Source: JBDRNO01 sp043811005
GTDB lineage: Bacteria; Bacteroidota; Bacteroidia; NORP154
Assembly: GCA_043811005.1 (NCBI GenBank)
Contig: JBDRNO010000116.1
Coordinates: 1-20,496, forward strand
DNA length: 20,496 nt
Direction: 5' to 3'
How positions within the stretch are numbered: the first letter of the stretch is position 1; each line of letters opens with the position of its first letter. Under the pieces are notes generated by a model. The model saw only the letters and a list, made by a program, of their open reading frames with translations. It did not search any database and was not told the origin of the DNA. Below are positions 1-7,946 of the stretch, piece after piece. Made by a program: the position numbers and the translations under genes.

Positions 1-39
1 GGGGGGGGTTGGGTGGGGGTGTTGGGTCTGGCCCCCAAC
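1..39 (+). other. G-rich run with quadruplex-forming pattern
   Basis: The first 26 bases contain four runs of at least three G (1-8, 11-13, 15-19, 24-26) separated by loops of 2, 1 and 4 bases, which fits the usual G-quadruplex pattern. Bases 22-26 can instead pair with the CCCAAC at 34-39, giving a competing hairpin. The composition differs sharply from the AT-rich remainder. Because it lies exactly at the window edge, its upstream context is unseen and an assembly artefact cannot be excluded. No gene is seen in 1-264. Confidence 0.5.
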
Positions 40-76
40 TCCACACCCTCCACCACCAAAAACCGCATAATAATCT

Positions 77-103
77 GTCATTCCGAGCGAAGCGAGGAAT
101 CTT
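77..103. repeat. short palindromic intergenic repeat (ATTCC...GGAAT)
   Basis: ATTCC at 80-84 and GGAAT at 96-100 flank a GAGC-GAA-GCGA core, giving an imperfect hairpin. From memory, near-identical words (CATTCCGAGCGAAGCGAGG) are scattered in intergenic DNA of many Bacteroidota genomes. The stem and loop are visible here; its dispersed nature is recalled and could not be tested within this single window. Confidence 0.5.
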
Positions 104-264
104 TTAAAATTAGTCGGACAGTAGTGTAATATTAAGTAAAACAAAAATATTTGAATGAACGTCAATAAATGTGACCAAAGGAAAAACTACCGTCTAAATT
201 TTAAAAACATGATCTGCAGAGGGAGGCTGTTATTAAAGTACCTGTTAGATGTTGACATATTTAG

Positions 265-1158
265 ATGTATCAAATAAAGAACATACTCTTTCCTATCGAT
301 TTGCCGTCTGCTGACGAAAATGCATTCAAGTATGCCGTTGAGATTGGCAATCGGCTTGGTGCCGTTATCACTCTTTTTCATGTTTACACAACGCCTGGCG
401 AAGATGCAGCAGAAATAGATTTTGATACACTGGAGAACATTTTCGTGGGTGAAATGCAGGGTTTTGTGAATGGATTTTTTCGTAATTATTCAAAAGACCG
501 GTTGGCGAACATGAAAATCCAATACGCAACAGCTCAGGGTAATTTCATCAATCAAACGATTGTCTATTGCAGGGGAAACGGAATTGATCTGGTCGTAATG
601 GGTGTGAGCAAACGGAACCGCTTTGCAGAAATACTTTTTGGTAGCAGCACTCAAGGAATTTTGGATCATGTTGAGATACCGGTCCTTTTTGTTCCAAAAT
701 ACGCCAGGTTCAAAGAACTCAACAGAATTGTCTATGCCAGCAACTTGGATGACGGGAACATTACCGCCCTGAATAATTTAAAATCATATTCGAAAATCTG
801 CAAAAAAATAGACCTCAAGCTACTTTATTTACATGATGATGCATTGGCAGAAGATGAACTCAGGGGCGCTGACTGGTTTGAGTTCGCAGATGCAAACCCG
901 AAAATCACCTGGCAGGTGCTGAGCAATAATGATGAAATTGACCTCCTGGAGGAATACCTGGAAAAGAATCACGAAGAAATAGATATCCTTGCGATGTTGC
1001 ACAAAAAAAGAGGGATGTTTGAGGGTTTTTTCCGAAGAAACCTCGCACGCGAGATGAGCTATAACGAAACCACACCTCTGCTGGTTTTTCAATCGGAAAC
1101 AGGCCGGCTAAGAGGGTTTCTTCCCAAAGGCGCTATGCTCAGCTTTCTTATTGTCTGA
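265..1158 (+). CDS. universal stress protein, tandem UspA-like domains
   Basis: This 297-residue cytoplasmic protein has two Usp folds. Domain 1 (about 1-145) opens with the typical NILFPIDLPS strand-loop, has a FHVY second strand and closes with VVMGVSK...FGSS...PVLFVP. The ATP-binding loop of Usp proteins is G-2X-G-9X-G(S/T). Here the first and last glycines (G113, G126-S127) are present but the middle one is Lys116, so nucleotide binding may be altered. Domain 2 (about 153-275) starts RIVYASNLDD and ends TPLLVF, and lacks the motif. About 20 residues beyond the normal end form an unusual tail ending in FLIV. The ATG at 265 is chosen because the Usp strand begins at residue 5. It is the only clear plus-strand gene and converges on the long minus-strand operon. 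Usp proteins support survival under stress; the specific signal is unknown. Confidence 0.9.
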   Translation: MYQIKNILFPIDLPSADENAFKYAVEIGNRLGAVITLFHVYTTPGEDAAEIDFDTLENIFVGEMQGFVNGFFRNYSKDRLANMKIQYATAQGNFINQTIVYCRGNGIDLVVMGVSKRNRFAEILFGSSTQGILDHVEIPVLFVPKYARFKELNRIVYASNLDDGNITALNNLKSYSKICKKIDLKLLYLHDDALAEDELRGADWFEFADANPKITWQVLSNNDEIDLLEEYLEKNHEEIDILAMLHKKRGMFEGFFRRNLAREMSYNETTPLLVFQSETGRLRGFLPKGAMLSFLIV

Positions 1159-1201
1159 TATTGAATGACCTAAGGATTTTTGCCAATGCAGCCCCCCGCA
1201 C

Positions 1202-1283
1202 AGCAAATTTATATAGCCGGATGGGGCATTGATTGTTGTTGCAGCATCCATAGCCTGCGAAAATGAAATTTGCTTTTTCTTCT
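1202..1283 (+). terminator. possible structured 3' end of the Usp gene
   Basis: AGCAAATTT (1202-1210) pairs perfectly with AAATTTGCT (1266-1274), which is followed by TTTTCTTCT. A nested GGATG/CATCC pair (1219-1223/1245-1249) lies inside. The long loop makes this a weak terminator candidate, but it sits in the right place between two convergent transcription units. Confidence 0.25.
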
Positions 1284-1298
1284 CAAAGGTGTTTTTTT

Positions 1299-1448
1299 TT
1301 AAGTGGGGTCAGGCGGGTCAAGTGACAGATTATCAGGCAACAACACTTTTGCAAACACCGTTATCAAAATGATAGCAACCGCTATTATCCTGGCATAACT
1401 GTTCACGAAGAGATGGGTTTTCAGGTATTCAAGTACGTTTTCTATCAT
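1299..1448 (-). CDS. small membrane peptide ORF, 49 aa
   Basis: An ATG at 1448 lies one base after the TGA that ends the T9SS sorting-domain fragment (TGATATG), so it would be translated by reinitiation. The reading frame gives 49 residues: a charged start (MIENVLEYLKTHLF), one hydrophobic helix at about residues 20-37 (RIIAVAIILITVFAKVLL) and a short acidic-proline tail ending in TAA at 1299-1301. The layout recalls the N-terminal helix of small mechanosensitive-channel-type proteins, but too little remains to assign a family. It could be a genuine small membrane protein, the truncated start of a lost gene, or a chance frame. The tight junction and clean membrane helix are the only support. 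Confidence 0.35.
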   Translation of the reverse strand: MIENVLEYLKTHLFVNSYARIIAVAIILITVFAKVLLPDNLSLDPPDPT

Positions 1449-1449
1449 A

Positions 1450-1722
1450 TCAAAGTACAATTAATTTTCTTTTCACCGAGGTGGTTAAACCTGAAAATCG
1501 GATTATATAACTACCTGCGATTAAAATATCTGTTTCTAAAGAAACATTAGAGCTGCCCATAGGAATTTTATCAGACATAAGCGCTTGTCCTTCAATGTTT
1601 AAAATATCAATCAAGACAGAATTAAACTTAGTCATCCACTCAATATTTTTTATTATTACTTTGTTGCCGGTTTGAACGGGGTTTGGAAACAAAGTGATAC
1701 CTTCTTCATCAGCATCATTTGG
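1450..1722 (-). pseudogene. detached T9SS C-terminal sorting domain (in-frame remnant of the upstream gene)
   Basis: This 90-codon frame continues directly, in phase, after the TAA of the beta-rich surface protein gene. It begins PNDADEEGITLFPNPV and contains DILNIEGQ and a closing GSYIIRF...KRKLIVL, the pattern of a Por-type T9SS sorting domain (PNP start, beta sandwich, basic last strand). It has no ATG of its own near the 5' end; only a TTG at 1692 could serve as a start. It would be useless if translated alone, because sorting needs it fused to exported cargo. It is therefore best read as the severed tail of the 1723-3630 protein. The fragment shares DILNIEGQ with the tail of the 1326-residue protein in the same operon. 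A sequencing error in the stop codon would restore one 726-residue protein spanning 1450-3630. Confidence 0.8.
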
Positions 1723-3630
1723 TTAAACTTCAACAATTTTGAACAGAGAAGTATTTCCATCAAAATCAACTTGTTTTAGGCGGTAATAAAGTAATTTGTT
1801 ATCATTTTCGACATCTTCAGTAACATATTTCACCAGAACATTAGAGTTGCCAGCCGCAGGAACCGTAATAACACTTTCCCAAACTAATAAATCCGGACTT
1901 TTTTCAACTTCAAAATAGTCGCTATTTACTTCTGATACCGTTACCCATTGCAGTTCTACAACATCGCGATCCCTTGTGGCAGTATAGAATAACAATGAAA
2001 CAGGCAACGGATTTTCGGAAGCATCACCGCCAATTCCAAATTGACTCATAGAAGTAAAACCGGTTCTGGTTAATACGGGCACAGCATTAGATCCCGTGGG
2101 AGCAACGTGAGTCCCGAGTAATGTCCATGATGAACTTACGTCTGCTCTTTTAATTAGTCGAAGTTTAGTATAATCCAGGATTCCGGAAAAATTAGTTGCC
2201 GTGAACGTACCCGAATATGTACCGCCTGTTACAGCCGAAGTAGCTAAATCCCAATATCCTGAATCCCCTGCTTTATCAATTAACTGACCTGATTCGGAAA
2301 GCGGAAGACCCAGATCACCCGGATCTGATGCAATAAATTCTGTAGTAATTATTCCTCCTGTAGAAGGCGCTGAGGTATACTCAATTTGTGCCGGTCTGTA
2401 GTTGTCCTGTGTTCCAACAGGGAAAAGTCCTGTTGTTCCTGTATTTGTAGCGTTATTAAACCAACGGCTAAATTTCCCCGCAATTGTACCTGATGTATGA
2501 GATAATGTTCCCAATGATGCCGTGCTCGACCCCAAAGTGACCGTATTGCTGCCATTTACAATATTACCGTCAGTCATTGTTAAAATATTTCGAACATTCA
2601 GAGTAGTGATTAGTGTTACTTTTCCATTAGAGGTTCGATTTATAGTCAGATTATTTAGCGTTTCAAGTCCGGTAGTAAATTTAAGATTGCCTATGGAACC
2701 TGTTCCTCCCACAGTAAGATTTGCGTTTACTCCACCGGTGAGGGTCCCAGTTTCATATAAAGTAGTTCCGTTAAGGGTAAGAGTATAGGCGCTAATAATC
2801 AACTCTCCTTCCGAAAACTTAAGGAATCCATTTATGGTGATGTTGGTAAAAAGAGTGACGTTACTTAAATTAAATATATCTAAATTTCCAAACACTCCAT
2901 TTGAGCCGGATATATTCTGTGCTGCTGGTCCGTCCATCATGATTTTCCCATCAGAAGGACTGATGTGAATTCCTGAATTATCGATGTCTGCATCTATAGA
3001 AAAAAAGTACCCACCATCATTAAGAGTCGCGCCAACTCCTATGATTAATTTTTCTTCTGTGTTGCTTGCACCATCTAATGTTTTAGTTCCTGTTCCTGAA
3101 ATTGTAAGCCGGTAATATGATTTTGCCGGTACAGTTTGATCTCCATTAGCCCCAAAAACAATATAGGAAGTTAGCGTACCTTTGGCAATAACCCCAAGAG
3201 CAGGTACAGTTGTATTGTTAATAGTGAGCGTAGCATTATTGGCAACGTCAACGGTTCCTGTATATGTAAAAGTATTTGGAATAGTGAAGTTGATTGCAGC
3301 AGTCGCATCACCTACAACAAGTTTTGAGCCAGAGCCCGAAATAGAAAAATTGGCAGCAAGAGAGTGTGTTGCCCTGTTACGAAGGTTGAAGATTTGTCCA
3401 TTATTTGTAAAGTTAAGAGGAGCTGTTCCCGTTCCGTCTGTGTTTGTACCACTGATAGTGGCTGTGGCAGCGCTGCTATTATCTGTTAATACATTCGCAG
3501 GATTTGTCCAATTGTATGAGGTACTACCTGAAGTAGTAGCTGTGCCCGGTCCATTCGGACCTGAACTTGTGGCATAAACAGACACAAAAGACAATAAAGT
3601 GAAAATGAAAATATATGGCATTTTGCACAT
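1723..3630 (-). CDS. exported beta-rich surface protein, T9SS cargo truncated before its sorting domain
   Basis: The 635-residue product begins with a signal peptide (about 1-20, PYIFIFTLLSFVSVYA, cleavage after VYA); ATG at 3630 or 3621 are both possible starts. The mature part is rich in Thr, Ser, Asn and Gly, with irregular repeated strands such as NLTINRTSNGKVTL and LTMTDGNIVNGSNTVTLGS (about 45-430), suggesting a beta-solenoid-like body. A second region (about 530-635) has VELQWVTVSEVNSDYFEVEKS and YYRLKQVDFDGN, a module that in Bacteroidota usually sits just before a T9SS tail. The tail is present in frame downstream (1450-1722) but separated by TAA at 1723-1725. As written, the product should reach the periplasm yet lack the T9SS signal. 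The 65-bp gap from the preceding gene is consistent with the same operon. Function is probably adhesive or structural, inferred from composition only. Confidence 0.8.
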   Translation of the reverse strand: MCKMPYIFIFTLLSFVSVYATSSGPNGPGTATTSGSTSYNWTNPANVLTDNSSAATATISGTNTDGTGTAPLNFTNNGQIFNLRNRATHSLAANFSISGSGSKLVVGDATAAINFTIPNTFTYTGTVDVANNATLTINNTTVPALGVIAKGTLTSYIVFGANGDQTVPAKSYYRLTISGTGTKTLDGASNTEEKLIIGVGATLNDGGYFFSIDADIDNSGIHISPSDGKIMMDGPAAQNISGSNGVFGNLDIFNLSNVTLFTNITINGFLKFSEGELIISAYTLTLNGTTLYETGTLTGGVNANLTVGGTGSIGNLKFTTGLETLNNLTINRTSNGKVTLITTLNVRNILTMTDGNIVNGSNTVTLGSSTASLGTLSHTSGTIAGKFSRWFNNATNTGTTGLFPVGTQDNYRPAQIEYTSAPSTGGIITTEFIASDPGDLGLPLSESGQLIDKAGDSGYWDLATSAVTGGTYSGTFTATNFSGILDYTKLRLIKRADVSSSWTLLGTHVAPTGSNAVPVLTRTGFTSMSQFGIGGDASENPLPVSLLFYTATRDRDVVELQWVTVSEVNSDYFEVEKSPDLLVWESVITVPAAGNSNVLVKYVTEDVENDNKLLYYRLKQVDFDGNTSLFKIVEV

Positions 3631-3695
3631 TATTTAAACTATACCATGCAAATAGACGGCAACATAACATTGGACAATTACTGCACTAATTTTTG

Positions 3696-4514
3696 TCAAG
3701 GTTTTTGATCCGCCCGTTTTGATCCATTGGGAACCATTGTATATCCTCCCATACCTGTTACAACATTCCCGATTTTTATCCCTATATCCAAACTTCCAAA
3801 ACCAACAAACCAACTGATTCCTAAAACGAGCGCTCCGCTAACAGTAGGTTGAGTTTTACCAAATGATGACGTTGTAATTTCTCCTCCAATGTTAGGGCTG
3901 ATGCCATATTTTTTTATAGGGAAATGTACCCTGCTCATTAAACCAAAATTTGACCACATGGTAATTGTATTATTCACATTACCTGTTACCCCTGCTGATA
4001 GAGTTGTAGCAAAGTCCAATCTATTTATGAGCAGAAAAAATCCAAATCGTGTGTTAAACGATAAGTTAATATTCTTCTGGTTGTCACCCCCTAACTGCCC
4101 TCCAACATAAAAGAACCAAGGATGCAAATTCATTTTTTGAGGTATCGCTGTCGGCATTTTCACTAATTGTGGTGCGTTAAAGTCCCATTCATCCAACAGT
4201 TTGGCGCTTCCTGTTTCAGCGATCCAGCCCCACAACTCTCTTTTGGATCCATAATTCACCAAAACCAAGGTCTCCTGCCATGCTTTGGTAATGTTAACCA
4301 TGATCGCTTTTTTCCCATCAGCCGAAAGCCCGATATATTTGTCAACAGCAGATAAGTTCAGTTGCCCGTTTTCAGTCAACTCTACCTGGTTAAAATATAT
4401 ACTGTATTCAGGCAACACTTTTTCTCTGAATGATTCCAATTTTTTAGAAACCTGAGCATAAGTTTGTTGAGAACCGAACAATAATGCAAATAATATGGTA
4501 AGTAATTGTTTCAT
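3696..4514 (-). CDS. exported protein with C-terminal outer-membrane-barrel-like half
   Basis: This 272-residue protein has a clear signal peptide (1-20, MKQLLTILFALLFGSQQTYA, then Q). Residues about 22-125 form a globular part with no recognised motif. From about residue 130 (HPWFFYVGGQLGG) onward, alternating hydrophobic and polar residues with aromatic girdles (FNTRFGFFLL, LDFATTLSAGV, WSNFGLMSRVHF, ALVLGISWFVGF) suggest 6-8 strands of a small outer-membrane barrel. The last strand is not the usual terminal aromatic; the protein ends in a polar tail (GSKRADQKP). Its ATG overlaps the stop of the preceding TPR-barrel gene (ATGA at 4511-4514), indicating translational coupling and probably a shared complex. 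I do not recognise a named family. Confidence 0.75.
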   Translation of the reverse strand: MKQLLTILFALLFGSQQTYAQVSKKLESFREKVLPEYSIYFNQVELTENGQLNLSAVDKYIGLSADGKKAIMVNITKAWQETLVLVNYGSKRELWGWIAETGSAKLLDEWDFNAPQLVKMPTAIPQKMNLHPWFFYVGGQLGGDNQKNINLSFNTRFGFFLLINRLDFATTLSAGVTGNVNNTITMWSNFGLMSRVHFPIKKYGISPNIGGEITTSSFGKTQPTVSGALVLGISWFVGFGSLDIGIKIGNVVTGMGGYTMVPNGSKRADQKP

Positions 4515-5953
4515 TTTCTTTTTCCAAAATATATACTTGTTCCAACAGACACACCAAATGTGGTTGGGGATCCTTCTGCCAGCCCCTTATTAACATCCAG
4601 AAATACATCAAAACTTGATGTTAGGTTTTTATTCATTTTGCTAAATCCAACGGATAATTTTAAAGAAAAATCTGTATTGCCATTTCCGGAAGTCATCAGT
4701 AGCCCGCCTCCGGAGACAAAATAATGTAGTCGATTATACACGGACAATCCTAAATTAAAAAATGAAGCGCCAGAATTGTTCCCTGCTCCAAAATCAAGTG
4801 AGGCATTACTACCTCCCGATATATAATACCCTATTCTTCCGTTTAAACTTATTAAAGAAGGTGATAGCATAAATCCGCCATAAGCCATCATTTGTGGAGA
4901 TTTGGCATCCTTCACATTCCATTGGTGTAATCCCGGCATTGCGTACATTGGTAATGATGTCATTTTTCGTTTGATTGTAATTAAGTGCTGCTCAAGGATT
5001 CGTTTTTCTTCAATATCTTCTGAATTATTTCCAATTAATGAAATTGCCTTTTCAATTATTTGTGCTGATTTTTGAAAAGCCCCTGTTTTTTCCAGAGTAA
5101 TACTGTAGCCAATATAAGGAATGTATTCATTTGGATACTGATTAATAATTTCATGAAACATGGCAATAGATTGGAAATATAAACTTTGTGAAGCCAATTC
5201 ATTGGCATGTTTAAAATTGGCTATAAGTTCTTCGCGATTTGTTTTTGCGGAGTTTGGTAATTTACGTTTGAATTTCTGCAGCAATATTGGGGCTTTTAAT
5301 GAAATCCATGCAGGTGTTTTATGTTTCTCTGATGCCTTCCAGAACTCACTTGCAAGGTCATCATATCCCATTAGAGCAAATACCTGTGCCGTAAAATAAT
5401 TTACATCAGGGGAATTGGCTCCGATGCTCCAGCTACGGTCAAGGCGCATTAATGCAGCATCGTAAATCCCGCCTAAAGCAAGAGCGTAGGCATCTTCGGC
5501 AAGCAATGTGGCGTTGGTTGAATCTATTGCTATAAGTTGGGAATAGGAAGCAATCGCTTCATTTATGTTTTCAGTAAGAATAAAATTTCTTGCTTTCTCA
5601 TGCGAAGGATTATCAACAGAAGCAGCATTACTATTAACCACAACCGGCAATGTAGTGGTTTGCTTTGTAGCCTGATTGTAAACTTCTTTTTCTCCATTTT
5701 CATAAACAATCATCCATACTTCTTTTTTAGGAATGATGTATGCCGGTCCGTTCTGGTTACTGAACTTTTTGTATTTAATATCAGCATCGCTAATTTCCAT
5801 CACTTTAGCTGCAATTATTGTACTGTCTGTTTTATAAATCTTATCCTGTGCAAAAGAAACGGAAGGGAAAAAAATAATTACAAATGCGCAACTGATGAGA
5901 TATGCGTATAACCAAGCAGTTGGTTTTTGTTTTACTGTTACTTGATTTAACAT
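4511..5953 (-). CDS. exported TPR protein with C-terminal outer-membrane-barrel-like domain
   Basis: This 480-residue protein carries a signal peptide (about 12-35, ending SVSFA, then Q). Residues about 37-92 (DKIYKTDSTIIAAKVMEIS...GPAYIIPKKEVWMIVYENGEKEVY) match a small beta domain I have seen in many exported Bacteroidota proteins. Residues about 118-330 are helical with TPR-like spacing (NEAIASYSQLIAIDSTNATLL, FQSIAMFHEIINQYPNEYIPY, KSAQIIEKAISLIG). Residues about 350-480 have alternating strands rich in Gly and aromatics (GRIGYYISGG, LSVYNRLHYFVSGGG, GVSVGTSIYFGKRK), like an outer-membrane barrel. TPRs commonly hold partner proteins, so this may be a periplasmic scaffold tethered to the outer membrane. 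It ends in an ATGA overlap with the next gene and starts 16 bp after the previous one. Confidence 0.78.
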   Translation of the reverse strand: MLNQVTVKQKPTAWLYAYLISCAFVIIFFPSVSFAQDKIYKTDSTIIAAKVMEISDADIKYKKFSNQNGPAYIIPKKEVWMIVYENGEKEVYNQATKQTTTLPVVVNSNAASVDNPSHEKARNFILTENINEAIASYSQLIAIDSTNATLLAEDAYALALGGIYDAALMRLDRSWSIGANSPDVNYFTAQVFALMGYDDLASEFWKASEKHKTPAWISLKAPILLQKFKRKLPNSAKTNREELIANFKHANELASQSLYFQSIAMFHEIINQYPNEYIPYIGYSITLEKTGAFQKSAQIIEKAISLIGNNSEDIEEKRILEQHLITIKRKMTSLPMYAMPGLHQWNVKDAKSPQMMAYGGFMLSPSLISLNGRIGYYISGGSNASLDFGAGNNSGASFFNLGLSVYNRLHYFVSGGGLLMTSGNGNTDFSLKLSVGFSKMNKNLTSSFDVFLDVNKGLAEGSPTTFGVSVGTSIYFGKRK

Positions 5954-5969
5954 TAAGTATTTTTATATG

Positions 5970-7946
5970 CTAAAATTTGTCTTGGTACGAATAATTAATA
6001 TTTTCAATGATATCATTAAACCTTTCTTTTACAGAGCTTCGAACTTCTTTACAAATTTGTTTCAGGTATTGTGATAATTCCTTGCTATCCTTTACCATCT
6101 GATTTGCTGCCTGCTTTCTTTCTTTTTCTATCTTATTGCATTTCATTTTTAGTGCAGAAATCTCCACCTTGTTTTTTTTCGGATTTAATTTATAATTTTC
6201 CAAATCTTTTTTCAAAGGTTCTAATTGTTTGCTGAGTTCAGAATCTTTTTTAATGATTGCCATTGCTTTTCCGTTCCACAGCTCGATGATATCCTTAAGC
6301 GAGATGATTTCATTTTGGTAGTAGATTAACATTTCTGTTACTGAAGCAATATTATTTACCAGATTACCATTAAATTTTTGTTTAGTAATAGTTATTGCTT
6401 TTGTAATTTCACACAAAGACGGATCGGGATGTGCCTTTTTCACGGTATGACTTACATCGCTAAATTTATTATTTATTGATTGATCCTTTTCATAGCTGAT
6501 GTTCTTCAATTCTTTGGCAATGTTTATTCCGTCTGTAACCATATTTTTTTTCCATTGCTTATTCTTTTTCCTGTAGTCGGACAATTTTCGTTTAAGTAAT
6601 AGAATCTCATTGGAGTATCCTTTGAAATCCGTATTTTTTTTATCTGTAAGTTCCTTTTCAACTTTGAAGATTATCTCTCTAATTTGATTTCCTTTGTCAA
6701 TGGAATCCTTTATCCGTTGGTTCCATCCTTGAATGATACCCGCCAGTGAAATAAACTCATAATCGAAAAATGTTATCAGTTCTTTCACAGGGTTAACATA
6801 ACTAATGGCGTTTATTGTAAATGCTGACCTTTCAATTGAAATAATATCACCACTTTCTGTTTTAATTGTTTCTATTGATAATCCTTTTATCGGTGTAGTC
6901 CCGGATTTCATTTGTTCTTTTGCAGGCTGCTTTATTTCTTCATTCTCCTGAACAGTTAGCGGTTGTTCGGGTGTTTCTTTTTGGGTTAACGAAGGGTTTT
7001 CCGGCTTCAAAGGTTTTGTTTCTGTTATACCTTTCTCTGGGACAGTTGATGATTGCATAGCATTTGTAGCTTTCATTTCCTGCATTTTTGATGCTATCTT
7101 ATCCTCAAGGCCTACTATTCTAATTACAAATTTCTTCTCAGGATTAAAAACTATCAGACCACCATTGAAGAACCTGATTGTTCCTCCGAATTTATCAGTA
7201 ACCAATGCCGCACTTGAATCTTTTAAGGCATAGATAGCATTTTCAGTTGAGAAATATATCCTGTTACTTAAAGAATCCACCGCAATGGATTTTATTTCTT
7301 CATACTTTGGCAGTGCAACAATTGCTTTTAACTTTTTACTTTTCATATTATAAAGATACAAAGCGCTCCCTGTAGCAAACATAAGTGAATTATTTATCTC
7401 AACTACTGACTGTATCGGTTTAGGAACTTCAAACAGCTTAGCATATTTACCGCCTTTAGCTATAAGATAAAGGGCATATTTTGTTTGGTTTTTATCGCGG
7501 TCGTAAACATACATTACATATTTTCCGGCGCTTATTCCCATACCTTCATTTGGTAAGCCAAATAGCTTGGAAAGATTTCCGAGAGAATCCAGATAACAGA
7601 GTTCTTTGTTACGGACTGTCATTAAAAATCCATCGGTTGTAAAAGCAAAAGAGTTAATAGTGGCAGCGACCTTATGTCCATAAGCTTCAATACCTCCCCA
7701 CCCAAGTAAATAAAATCTGTCGTTTGTTGAGAGTAAAATAAGCCGGTTAGATGTAATGCCTAAAGAATTAGTATACTTTTCATTTAACTGGATATCGTTA
7801 AGCATTTTACTGCTTAGTAATATTTCGAAATGTAATGAATCGGTTTTAACTATAGATCCATTTGCCACAATTGCCAAAAAAGCAAAGAGAGCGGTTGGTA
7901 TTACTTTGCGAATAGTCCTTATCAACTTTTTATAGATTTTTATCAA
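5970..7946 (-). CDS. exported protein: propeller-like N-terminal half and duplicated coiled-coil C-terminal half
   Basis: The 658-residue frame opens with TTG at 7946, overlapping the TGA of the preceding gene (TTGA). The codon just upstream is TAA, so no earlier start exists in this frame; a second TTG at 7925 is the alternative, and no ATG precedes the signal peptide (about 11-31, PTALFAFLAIVANG). Residues about 35-280 show repeating WD/kelch-like beta blocks (RFYLLGWGGIEAYG, GFLMTVRNKELCYLDSLG, YVMYVYDRDKNQTKYALYLI, SALYLYNMKSKKLKAI, RIYFSTENAIYALKD), suggesting a propeller. A Pro/Glu/Lys linker (about 300-350) leads to a long helical region (about 385-658). That region contains two related copies: FISLAGIIQGWN at 398 matches IISLKDIIELWN at 547, and NMVTDG at 468 aligns with QMVKDS at 616, an offset of about 148 residues. 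No enzymatic motif is seen. A periplasmic or outer-membrane-associated structural role is likely. Confidence 0.75.
   Translation of the reverse strand: MIKIYKKLIRTIRKVIPTALFAFLAIVANGSIVKTDSLHFEILLSSKMLNDIQLNEKYTNSLGITSNRLILLSTNDRFYLLGWGGIEAYGHKVAATINSFAFTTDGFLMTVRNKELCYLDSLGNLSKLFGLPNEGMGISAGKYVMYVYDRDKNQTKYALYLIAKGGKYAKLFEVPKPIQSVVEINNSLMFATGSALYLYNMKSKKLKAIVALPKYEEIKSIAVDSLSNRIYFSTENAIYALKDSSAALVTDKFGGTIRFFNGGLIVFNPEKKFVIRIVGLEDKIASKMQEMKATNAMQSSTVPEKGITETKPLKPENPSLTQKETPEQPLTVQENEEIKQPAKEQMKSGTTPIKGLSIETIKTESGDIISIERSAFTINAISYVNPVKELITFFDYEFISLAGIIQGWNQRIKDSIDKGNQIREIIFKVEKELTDKKNTDFKGYSNEILLLKRKLSDYRKKNKQWKKNMVTDGINIAKELKNISYEKDQSINNKFSDVSHTVKKAHPDPSLCEITKAITITKQKFNGNLVNNIASVTEMLIYYQNEIISLKDIIELWNGKAMAIIKKDSELSKQLEPLKKDLENYKLNPKKNKVEISALKMKCNKIEKERKQAANQMVKDSKELSQYLKQICKEVRSSVKERFNDIIENINYSYQDKF

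Noticed and set aside
150..173. Possible Usp promoter TTTG...TAAATGTG
   Set aside because: The spacing is only 12 bases instead of about 19 and the second box is imperfect, so it was not listed as a feature.
3182..3577. 131-residue plus-strand open frame rich in Val, Ala and Pro
   Set aside because: It is antisense to the Thr/Ser/Asn-rich surface protein; the composition is what the reverse complement of such codons gives, and it has no signal or motif.
5537..5911. 124-residue plus-strand open frame with Cys, Phe and Asn
   Set aside because: It lies fully antisense to the TPR-barrel gene, which has a signal peptide and recognisable domains.
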